Below are positions 1 through 4,922 of a DNA stretch of 6,128 bases, one piece after another. The stretch spans positions 8,252 through 14,379 of the forward strand of contig JAESUV010000221.1 in NCBI GenBank assembly GCA_016762975.1. Direction: 5' to 3'. Made by a program: the position numbers and the translations under genes. The stretch comes from Gammaproteobacteria bacterium. Lineage in GTDB: Bacteria; Pseudomonadota; Gammaproteobacteria; Pseudomonadales; Pseudohongiellaceae. Under the pieces are notes generated by a model, which worked only from the letters and a program-made list of their open reading frames with translations, did no database searches and was not told where the DNA came from. How positions within the stretch are numbered: position 1 is the first letter of the stretch; each line of letters opens with the position of its first letter.

Positions 1-780
1 ATGAGCGATATTCCTCGTACTCCAAACGGAAAGCCTGATTTTAATGGAATCTGGCAGGTACTGATGAATGCCAACGACAATCTTGAGCCAGCCGCACCTA
101 GAGCAGCTTATCAGCTTGTTCCAGGTGACTTCGTGCCGGTGCCTGCTCCCAGCATTGTTGCGATGGGTGCAATTGGCGCGGTTCCAGCTAGTTTTGGCGT
201 AGTGGAGGGTGGCACAATCCCTTACAAGCCTGAAGCATTAGCAAAGCGCGACGAGAATGCAGCAAACTGGCAGTCAATGGACCCTGAGGTTAAGTGCTAT
301 ATGCCGGGCGTGCCTAGAGCCACTTATATGCCTCATCCATTCCAGATATTCCAGAGCGAGAGTGCTTTCTTCATAGCCTACTCATTTGCTGGGGCGGTAC
401 GTAACGTATTCCTTGAAGATCCAGGTCCTGCACCACTGGATTCTTGGATGGGTCAGTCTTATGGGTACTGGGATGGCGATACTTGGGTAGTCGAAGTAAT
501 CGGTCAAGATGATCGCACATGGTTCGACAGAGCAGGTAATTACCATACTTATCAGCTGAAGGTTACCGAGCGCTACACGTTGGTTAGCGAAAACGTTATC
601 GAGTACACGGCTACTATGGAAGACCCTGATATCTTCGAAGAGGCTTGGACTATCAAGATGCCTATCTACCGTCGCCTAGAAGAAGGCTACGAGCTACCAC
701 AATTTAAGTGTGTAGAATTTGTAGAAGAGATGATGTATGGCCGATACCGTAAGGGTAGAGAGTCTGAATTAGGCTTCTAG
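1..780 (+). CDS. Conserved protein of unknown function, PRTPxGKPDxxGIW family; possibly 5'-partial
   Basis: The protein is 259 residues from the ATG at base 1 to a TAG at 778-780. Its N terminus (residues 5-18, P-R-T-P-N-G-K-P-D-F-N-G-I-W) is the hallmark opening of a large uncharacterised family that I know from Acidobacteria and oligotrophic proteobacteria. Other recognisable family segments are the C-Y-M-P-G-V-P-R stretch beginning at Cys99, W-M-G at 149-151, W-D-G-D-T-W at 157-162, a T-E-R-Y segment, and a late cysteine at 237. No catalytic motif is visible. Family members usually carry a signal peptide just before the PRTP motif. None is present here, so either this ATG is internal and the true start lies upstream of the window, or this is a signal-less member. 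Members are often found near DUF6152 genes, and one follows 188 bp downstream. Family membership is fairly sure; the function is unknown. Confidence 0.75.
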   Translation: MSDIPRTPNGKPDFNGIWQVLMNANDNLEPAAPRAAYQLVPGDFVPVPAPSIVAMGAIGAVPASFGVVEGGTIPYKPEALAKRDENAANWQSMDPEVKCYMPGVPRATYMPHPFQIFQSESAFFIAYSFAGAVRNVFLEDPGPAPLDSWMGQSYGYWDGDTWVVEVIGQDDRTWFDRAGNYHTYQLKVTERYTLVSENVIEYTATMEDPDIFEEAWTIKMPIYRRLEEGYELPQFKCVEFVEEMMYGRYRKGRESELGF

Positions 781-798
781 GATCGATTTTGAATTAAA

Positions 799-844
799 AA
801 GGGCTCGTTTTGGCGTATTCCGCTTGGAAATACCCAGAGCCCTT
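799..844. terminator. Intergenic hairpin, terminator-like on the minus strand
   Basis: AAGGGCTC (799-806) and GAGCCCTT (837-844) form a perfect 8-bp inverted repeat. Inside the 30-nt loop a second small stem can form between GTATTCC (815-821) and GGAAATAC (826-833), with one bulged A. On the + strand it is followed by TTGGTTAG, not a T run, so it is a poor Rho-independent terminator for the upstream gene, although it could act as a 3'-end stabilising hairpin. On the - strand the stem is followed by TTTTTAATTC, which looks like a terminator. It would then block antisense transcription into the first gene. Confidence 0.4.
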
Positions 845-853
845 GGTTAGAAT
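824..853 (+). promoter_or_regulatory. Candidate sigma70-type promoter for the DUF6152 gene
   Basis: A -35-like TTGGAA (824-829) is separated by 18 bp from TAGAAT (848-853), which matches five of six bases of the -10 consensus. It would start transcription near 860 and give a leader of about 109 nt before the ATG at 969. The -35 box overlaps the hairpin at 799-844, so the two may interfere. The call is weak because the -35 element matches only four of six bases. Confidence 0.3.
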
Positions 854-900
854 GTGGTCGTAGACCGCTTAATTGAAATTTTGATGGTTTGAGCGCGGAA

Positions 901-937
901 TGAGCCAGTTTCACTGGATTTCAGTCCAATAAGCTCA
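901..937 (+). promoter_or_regulatory. Leader stem-loop with competing inner pairings upstream of the DUF6152 gene
   Basis: TGAGC (901-905) pairs with GCTCA (933-937). Between them, CCAGT (905-909) can pair with ACTGG (913-917), or alternatively ACTG (913-916) can pair with CAGT (922-925). The two inner helices share the segment 913-916 and cannot coexist. It lies 31 nt before the start codon. No known riboswitch consensus is recognised, so a regulatory role is speculative. Confidence 0.3.
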
Positions 938-968
938 GACATTTCAAGTTATAAATGGGGTAAATTGT

Positions 969-1427
969 ATGAAAATTAAACTACTAGCATTAGCAGCTGT
1001 TACTGCGATCGGTGTTGTTGCAATCAATCAGCCTGCAGCGATTGCTCACCATGCATTCTCTGCTGAATTTGATGCGAACCTTCCAGTTCGTCTTGGTGGT
1101 CCAATTACTCGTGTAGAGTGGATTAACCCTCACACTTGGATTCACATCGAAAATAACGACCCTGAAGCAACTCGCGATCCGGGCCCTTGGATGGTTGAGG
1201 GCGGTACGCCAAATACGCTACTGCGTCGTGGTATTAACCGTAACTCACTAACACTAGGTGAAGATATTGTTGTTACTGGTTACCAGTCTAAAGATAGGCT
1301 GTGTGAGCCAACTTGCCGTGCGAATGGCCGTGACATCACTTTCCCTGATGGCCGTAAATTGTTCATGGGTTCATCCGGTACCGGTGCGCCACGTGATGGC
1401 ACTGATGCTGCAGAGCCGGGTCAATAG
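969..1427 (+). CDS. Secreted DUF6152-family protein
   Basis: This 152-residue protein has a clear Sec signal peptide: K2 and K4, a hydrophobic core at 5-19, and a likely cleavage after A-I-A at 24-26. The mature protein would begin H27-H28-A-F-S-A-E-F-D, the conserved start of DUF6152. Further family landmarks are V-E-W-I-N-P-H (49-55) followed by H59, W74-x-V-E-G-G-T-P-N, G-x-D-I-V-V-T-G-Y (97-105) and F-P-D-G-R-K-L-F-M-G (125-134). C112 and C116 lie in a C-E-P-T-C motif and could form a small disulfide loop or take part in metal binding. The length is normal for the family. No DUF6152 protein has, to my knowledge, an established biochemical role. A GGGG run at 957-960, 8 nt before the ATG, is the likely ribosome binding site. 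The gene ends before a strong terminator and probably shares a function with the family member upstream. Confidence 0.9.
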   Translation: MKIKLLALAAVTAIGVVAINQPAAIAHHAFSAEFDANLPVRLGGPITRVEWINPHTWIHIENNDPEATRDPGPWMVEGGTPNTLLRRGINRNSLTLGEDIVVTGYQSKDRLCEPTCRANGRDITFPDGRKLFMGSSGTGAPRDGTDAAEPGQ

Positions 1428-1446
1428 TTAGCGAAAGTTAGCGAAA
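1427..1446 (+). repeat. 10-bp perfect tandem duplication across the DUF6152 stop codon
   Basis: GTTAGCGAAA occurs twice in direct succession (1427-1436 and 1437-1446). The first base is the last base of the TAG stop codon. This is likely a slippage duplication; no function is proposed. Confidence 0.85.
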
Positions 1447-1452
1447 AGATTT

Positions 1453-1482
1453 AAAAATCCCGCTCTAAGCGGGCTTTTTTTT
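1453..1482. terminator. Bidirectional Rho-independent terminator between converging units
   Basis: CCCGC (1459-1463), loop TCTAA and GCGGG (1469-1473) form a 5-bp GC-only stem. It is followed on the + strand by C and then eight T (1475-1482), a textbook terminator 31 nt after the DUF6152 stop. Read on the - strand, the same stem is followed by A and then five T (1457-1453), so it can also end the cytochrome/HupE/anchor operon, whose last gene stops at 1644. The two converging transcripts would thus share it. Confidence 0.88.
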
Positions 1483-1526
1483 GCCTAAATTCCTTGCTCC
1501 AAATCCTTCGTTCTAGCTCTAAGCGG
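1462..1526 (+). repeat. 11-bp direct repeat of the terminator's loop and right arm
   Basis: GCTCTAAGCGG occurs at 1462-1472, within the terminator, and again at 1516-1526, 54 bp downstream. The second copy has no matching left arm and no T run, so it is not itself a terminator. It looks like a decayed duplicate. Confidence 0.7.
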
Positions 1527-1563
1527 TAACTTTAAACCCTATCTTTAAACTTTGTCTTTAATC

Positions 1564-1673
1564 CTAGTCAGTTACAGCCTGCAGTTCTTGTTCTAGATTC
1601 TAATTCAGCGACTTCATACAGTCTCATTTGAATCGCCTTAGGGCTAGTCAATTACCGTCTTTAATTCTCGTTC
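1564..1673 (-). repeat. Imperfect direct repeat: relic copy of the anchor gene's 3' end
   Basis: Bases 1564-1593 match 1644-1673 at 23 of 30 positions without gaps, at an offset of 80 bp. The second segment is the 3' end of the anchor-protein gene. Read on the - strand, the distal copy encodes E-Q-E-L-Q-A-V-T-D followed by TAG, against the gene's own E-R-E-L-K-T-V-I-D and TAG. An in-frame stop lies two codons upstream of this stretch in the relic, so it is not translated as part of a longer frame. The rest of the 1483-1643 gap holds no gene; it contains repeated CTTTAAAC (1530-1537, 1543-1550) and two GTTCTAG copies (1510, 1590) also 80 bp apart. Confidence 0.55.
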
Positions 1674-2210
1674 GTAGCTGCCGCCATCACGAAACACAGT
1701 AGAGTTCACATAAAAGCCAGCCGAGTTTAATTGTAGCGTGATGGTGCTTAAGCCACGGTTTTCCCAGAACCAGCCGTGGATGCCTGTGAAGGGAGCATGA
1801 AAAGAACCCATGCGGCTGTCGCTATTGCCTTGTTCGAAACTTTCGGCATATTCCTCGCCCAAGCCTGCGGGTTCGGCATGCATGTCGTAGTACAGCTCAC
1901 CATCGGCTACCCAGCTGAACAGCATCGATGAGTCCTTATCTAGCAGGTACTTATACTCAACTGATTCGAAGGGGCCGAGGATAAATTCCACGGAGTCAGT
2001 CTTATGCACTTCGAGCTGCTCCTCGAATGGATTCTCGTCGAGGCCGAGTACGTTCAAGCCAAATAGCTCGCCTGTGCCGAGTGGGTCAGAACCAAACTCG
2101 GCTGGCAGGATGAAGCTAAATAACACTAGCAGCGCAACCACAAAAGATAGGGCGGATGCGATAAGAATATTCTTCGAAGAAGGCGGCGAGTTGCTATCTA
2201 TATCGGCCAC
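1644..2210 (-). CDS. Single-pass 'transmembrane anchor' envelope protein
   Basis: The protein has 188 residues and starts at GTG. It has a short polar N terminus, one strong membrane helix (about 15-35), and then L-P-A-E-F-G-S-D-P-L-G-T-G (35-47), the signature opening of the family annotated as 'transmembrane anchor protein'. The remainder should be periplasmic and beta-rich. It includes a conserved-looking tail with H138, then G-I-H-G-W-F-W-E-N-R-G (143-153) and a final N-S-A-G-F-Y strand. The membrane helix lacks a signal-peptidase site, so the protein is likely anchored in the inner membrane. It is the last gene of a three-gene operon, 44 bp after the HupE/UreJ gene, and this pairing is one I have seen in other proteobacteria. 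The function is unknown; a scaffold or metal-handling partner of HupE is an inference. Its 3' end has a degraded copy 80 bp downstream. Confidence 0.83.
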   Translation of the reverse strand: MADIDSNSPPSSKNILIASALSFVVALLVLFSFILPAEFGSDPLGTGELFGLNVLGLDENPFEEQLEVHKTDSVEFILGPFESVEYKYLLDKDSSMLFSWVADGELYYDMHAEPAGLGEEYAESFEQGNSDSRMGSFHAPFTGIHGWFWENRGLSTITLQLNSAGFYVNSTVFRDGGSYERELKTVID

Positions 2211-2217
2211 GATGGGT

Positions 2218-2221
2218 CTCC
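2218..2221 (-). promoter_or_regulatory. Shine-Dalgarno supporting the GTG start of the anchor gene
   Basis: GGAG on the - strand lies 7 nt before the GTG at 2208-2210. This supports the non-ATG start, since the frame has no nearby ATG that keeps the whole membrane helix. Confidence 0.7.
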
Positions 2222-2254
2222 ACTATTTTTGGAATGATTGAGTAAGTTATGAAT

Positions 2255-2971
2255 CTAAAAAGCGGGCTGGAACAGATACGCGCAGAATTGAAAGCCTGCG
2301 AGTAAGAAGCCACCGGTCATCAGCGCCGTATTTGTAACAAACGAATGCCGCAGAAAGCTGGAGCTAGTCCTCCAAACGCTGAGAATTAGGAACACTGCCG
2401 ACAGGGCCAGGATCTGTCCAATCTCAACGCCAATGTTAAAACTTATTATATTGGTAACTAGTCCATTCTCGGAAAGGTTGAATTCCTGCAACTTGGTGGC
2501 AAGTCCTAGGCCATGAAATAGACCAAATACAAATACAGCCACTTTGGTATTTGGCTCGAAACCGAAGACGCGCTTGAATCCGTCGATATTCTCGAAGGCC
2601 TTGTACACGATAGAGAGTCCAATAATCGCGTCGATGAAATAGGCATTTACCTGCAGATTGGCCAGAACGCCCAGTAGCAATGTGATGCTGTGGCCGATGG
2701 CGAATAGGGTGACATACTGCACAACATGCTTGGGGCGATACAGGAAGAAGATAACACCCAGCAGAAATAGCAGGTGATCATAGCCGGTGACCATGTGCTT
2801 GGCGCCTAGATAAATGAAGGGACCAATAGCAGGGCCATCAATCGCTTCGACAAAACTAGCGTCGCCGCCCTCGATGGTGTGGCCGAAAGCATTCAACGAG
2901 AAAAGAGAAGCGGCGAGAAAGAGAAGCTTTGTGCCTATTGCCAATATTCGTTGCGGCGTTAAAAAATTCAT
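2255..2971 (-). CDS. HupE/UreJ-family membrane protein, putative metal (nickel) permease
   Basis: The protein has 238 residues and matches the HupE/UreJ-2 type in length and motifs. Residues 1-30 form a signal peptide with probable cleavage after A-F-G, leaving H31 as the mature N terminus. About six membrane segments follow (roughly 52-78, 83-104, 110-126, 143-160, 172-200, 213-234). Conserved polar residues sit in them: H59, D65-H66 in Y-D-H-L-L-F, H94 in G-H-S-I-T-L, E127-N128, H153 in F-G-L-F-H-G-L-G, and N179, E183 and Q186 in F-N-I-G-V-E-I-G-Q. Characterised HupE proteins take up nickel for hydrogenase and UreJ serves urease. Neither enzyme is in this window, so the metal here is not known. 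The gene lies 6 bp after the cytochrome gene, within coupling distance, and the anchor protein gene follows it. The family is sure; the substrate is inference. Confidence 0.9.
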   Translation of the reverse strand: MNFLTPQRILAIGTKLLFLAASLFSLNAFGHTIEGGDASFVEAIDGPAIGPFIYLGAKHMVTGYDHLLFLLGVIFFLYRPKHVVQYVTLFAIGHSITLLLGVLANLQVNAYFIDAIIGLSIVYKAFENIDGFKRVFGFEPNTKVAVFVFGLFHGLGLATKLQEFNLSENGLVTNIISFNIGVEIGQILALSAVFLILSVWRTSSSFLRHSFVTNTALMTGGFLLAGFQFCAYLFQPAF

Positions 2972-2977
2972 TGAACT

Positions 2978-3493
2978 CTAGTCTTCGTCGTCGAAGCGAT
3001 TGAGGATGTCGGGGTTATAGGCTTGATGGCAGGCAGTGCAAACGCTGTACAACTGAGCGCCGGCCTGAAAGAAGTCTTCTTCATTCTGGGCAGCCGCAGC
3101 GTCCATCGCGAGGATGCCAGCCTCACTTAGCCCGTTGGCATAGATCATCCAGGCATCGTTATCTTCTGCTCTACCTGGAAGCGCAAGCATATTGCCGGAT
3201 TCCACTATCACCGCTGCTTGTGCGCGCACGTAGGCCCAGCCTTCATCCGTTGTAGGGTAAAGCTCTTCATAGCCAGATGCATCGAGAATCCAGCCGCCCG
3301 AATCCCAGAGGATATCCGAAGCGGGCTCCAAGACTAAATTCATAATGTCCGTTACGTTCAAGCTAGTGTTGTAGGCTGGTCCGTCAGTTGTAGCGCTTGT
3401 CTGTGTTTCTTCAGGTGCAGAGCAGGCAACTAGAAAGCCGCCTACTAGTAGAATTAGTGTGGTTTTACGCAATGTGCTCGCCAAAATATGCAT
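2978..3493 (-). CDS. c-type cytochrome lipoprotein, class II (cytochrome c'-like)
   Basis: The protein has 171 residues. A lipoprotein signal ends in the lipobox L-V-A-C with the lipidated cysteine at 24. Ser follows at position +2, so outer-membrane sorting is expected. The only heme site, C152-T-A-C155-H156, lies near the C terminus, as in class II (four-helix bundle) cytochromes. Four amphipathic helical stretches fit this, including those around W63-type residues in D-I-L-W-D-S-G-G-W, E-G-W-A-Y-V-R-A-Q, and A-W-M-I-Y-A-N-G-L. The tail is strongly acidic (D-D-E-D). It probably accepts or donates electrons in the periplasm or binds a small ligand; the sixth heme ligand cannot be read from sequence. 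The start is supported by AGGA (3501-3504) 7 nt before the ATG. It is the first gene of the operon with HupE/UreJ and the anchor protein. Confidence 0.88.
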   Translation of the reverse strand: MHILASTLRKTTLILLVGGFLVACSAPEETQTSATTDGPAYNTSLNVTDIMNLVLEPASDILWDSGGWILDASGYEELYPTTDEGWAYVRAQAAVIVESGNMLALPGRAEDNDAWMIYANGLSEAGILAMDAAAAQNEEDFFQAGAQLYSVCTACHQAYNPDILNRFDDED

Positions 3494-3532
3494 GTCTTAA
3501 TCCTGCGCCGAGGCGCCTTAGTTTGCGGCTGT

Positions 3533-3570
3533 CCCGAATAGCATAACCTAGTCGTTTAGGAAGTATCGGG
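3533..3570. promoter_or_regulatory. Nested dyad in the divergent intergenic region
   Basis: The outer arms are CCCGA (3533-3537) and TCGGG (3566-3570), extendable inward by TA/TA with one bulged A. The inner arms are CCTA (3547-3550) and TAGG (3557-3560). The element lies 40-77 bp upstream of the cytochrome start codon and just upstream of the propeller promoter, so it could be an operator acting on both directions, or a leader hairpin of the - strand transcript. The regulator is unknown. Confidence 0.4.
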
Positions 3571-3572
3571 AT

Positions 3573-3601
3573 TTAATATCGCCGGAATTAGCTGTTATGA
3601 T
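3573..3601 (+). promoter_or_regulatory. Extended -10 sigma70-type promoter for the beta-propeller gene
   Basis: TATGAT (3596-3601) matches five of six -10 bases and is preceded by the extended element TG plus one base (3593-3595). TTAATA (3573-3578), a partial -35, lies 17 bp upstream. Transcription would start near 3608, giving a leader of about 104 nt to the chosen start. TGATAC occurs twice, 10 bp apart (3598-3603 and 3608-3613), across the predicted start site and could be a regulator half-site pair. Confidence 0.55.
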
Positions 3602-3711
3602 ACTCACTGATACAGCAGTAGTTAACCGGAAGCAAAGTCTGCACTAATTTGGGCTTTTATTCTACTTCGGGCGAGATGAAATTGACGCCTAACCCCTTGG
3701 ATTGCCGAGCT

Positions 3712-4893
3712 ATGAGCAGATTTTCTAGAGCATTTAACATCAGATCGTCTGCGATGCCGCAGCTGCTCTGTCTTCTATTCACGATGCTTCTCGGCAGTGC
3801 AGTTGTAGCGGAGATTCATATCCAGAAAACACCCGACGGTGGTGTGCAGCCGCGTTTATCTGTCGATGAGAGTGGCAATATCCATCTGCTCTACTTTAAG
3901 AAACGCCTTTCTGCCCCGAGTGCGCGGGAGGGGAATCTCTACTACCGTCAGTATCTACCGGAGCAGGATCGTTTCGGTCTGCCCGTTAAAGTATCTAGCA
4001 AGGCCTATGATATTCGTACCTTTTCTATAGCGAGAGCCTCCATGGCAGTCGGGGGTGATGGTCGAGTTCATGTGGTGTGGTATCTGCCGGGCGATAATCA
4101 ATACTACTATTCCCGCTCGAATGCCGAGCGATCGCAGTTCGAGGCGCGTAAGCCTATCGTCGACGAATTCGGTGAGGGCCTCGATGCTGGCGCCGATATT
4201 GCGGCGTTAGGATCACAAGTTGCAATCGTTTGGGGCGCGGGCGCTCTGAGCCGTGAACACGAGCGGACCGTGTATGGACGACTCTCTACTGATTCTGGCG
4301 CGACCTTTAGTGATGAGTTGCAGATGGGTAATAAGGAGCTAGGCGCCTGTGCCTGTTGCTCCCTAGCTACAAATTTTGGTGCTGAGAATGAGCTTGCGAT
4401 CGCCTACCGTTCTGCTATCGACGGCGTGGGTCGGCACATGCAGGCGCTGACCGTGCAATTTGCAGGAAAGGCTATTCAGGAAAGTGACTATGCTGAGTTA
4501 TCTCCATTGCAGGAATGGGATCTCTCTGCTTGTCCACTCAGTACCAATGACATCACTGTCGATACCGAGGACAATCAATGGCTAGTCTTCGAGACAGAAG
4601 GTCGCATCAATCAATTGCAGCTGGGCACGGGTATTGATGCGACGCCTGTGGCTGATCCCTTCATCAAAACCCGTCAGAAGAATCCAGCGGTGGCCATCAA
4701 TTCAGAGGGTGATCGCTTGATCGTCTGGGGCGAGGCAATTAGTCACACACGCGGTGGTAGGCTTAATATGCACTTGTTCGCTGATGACGGATCAGACAAG
4801 GGTGCGGAGTTTGTAGAAGAGATTTCCATCCCTAAGTTTAGCTTTCCGGCCACGGTAGTCTTGCCTAGTGGAGACTTTCTCGTTCTTTATTGA
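3712..4893 (+). CDS. Secreted sialidase-like (BNR/Asp-box) beta-propeller with C-x-C-C cluster
   Basis: From this ATG the protein has 393 residues. I chose it because it gives arginines (R3, R6, R11) before a hydrophobic core and an A-V-V-A/E cleavage site near residue 33, a normal signal peptide. The frame is also open upstream to a TTG at 3649 and an ATG at 3676, and an ATG at 3754 would remove all positive charge. The body shows repeated propeller strands (D-E-S-G-N-I-H-L-L-Y, G-D-G-R-V-H-V-V-W-Y, N-S-E-G-D-R-L-I-V-W-G) and one Asp-box, S-T-D-S-G-A-T-F (192-199). C213-A-C215-C216 follows, with a further C274-P later; this pairing recurs in a sialidase-like subgroup and suggests metal binding or disulfides rather than glycosidase activity. 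No catalytic sialidase arginine triad is evident. It is probably periplasmic and is divergent from the cytochrome/HupE operon. The function is unproven. Confidence 0.82.
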   Translation: MSRFSRAFNIRSSAMPQLLCLLFTMLLGSAVVAEIHIQKTPDGGVQPRLSVDESGNIHLLYFKKRLSAPSAREGNLYYRQYLPEQDRFGLPVKVSSKAYDIRTFSIARASMAVGGDGRVHVVWYLPGDNQYYYSRSNAERSQFEARKPIVDEFGEGLDAGADIAALGSQVAIVWGAGALSREHERTVYGRLSTDSGATFSDELQMGNKELGACACCSLATNFGAENELAIAYRSAIDGVGRHMQALTVQFAGKAIQESDYAELSPLQEWDLSACPLSTNDITVDTEDNQWLVFETEGRINQLQLGTGIDATPVADPFIKTRQKNPAVAINSEGDRLIVWGEAISHTRGGRLNMHLFADDGSDKGAEFVEEISIPKFSFPATVVLPSGDFLVLY

Positions 4894-4922
4894 GATGGTT
4901 TTGACTAACGCTATTTGAATGT

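Noticed and set aside
950..955. TATAAA just before the DUF6152 ATG as a -10 box
   Set aside because: No -35 element at a suitable distance, and the start site would fall about 7 nt before the ATG, leaving no room for the GGGG ribosome binding site in the transcript.
3649..3711. Upstream TTG start (3649) or ATG start (3676) for the propeller gene
   Set aside because: They would add a polar stretch ahead of a normal signal peptide, and neither has a convincing ribosome binding site. The ATG at 3712 gives a standard n-region; 3676 remains possible.
3839..4030. A 63-codon open frame on the + strand inside the propeller gene
   Set aside because: It lies wholly within a well-supported gene in another frame, has no ribosome binding site and no recognisable protein features.
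4128..4403. Two copies of the octamer GCGATCGC (4128-4135 and 4396-4403), resembling the cyanobacterial HIP1 repeat
   Set aside because: Both are in coding sequence, there are only two, and nothing else suggests a cyanobacterium; chance is the simplest explanation.
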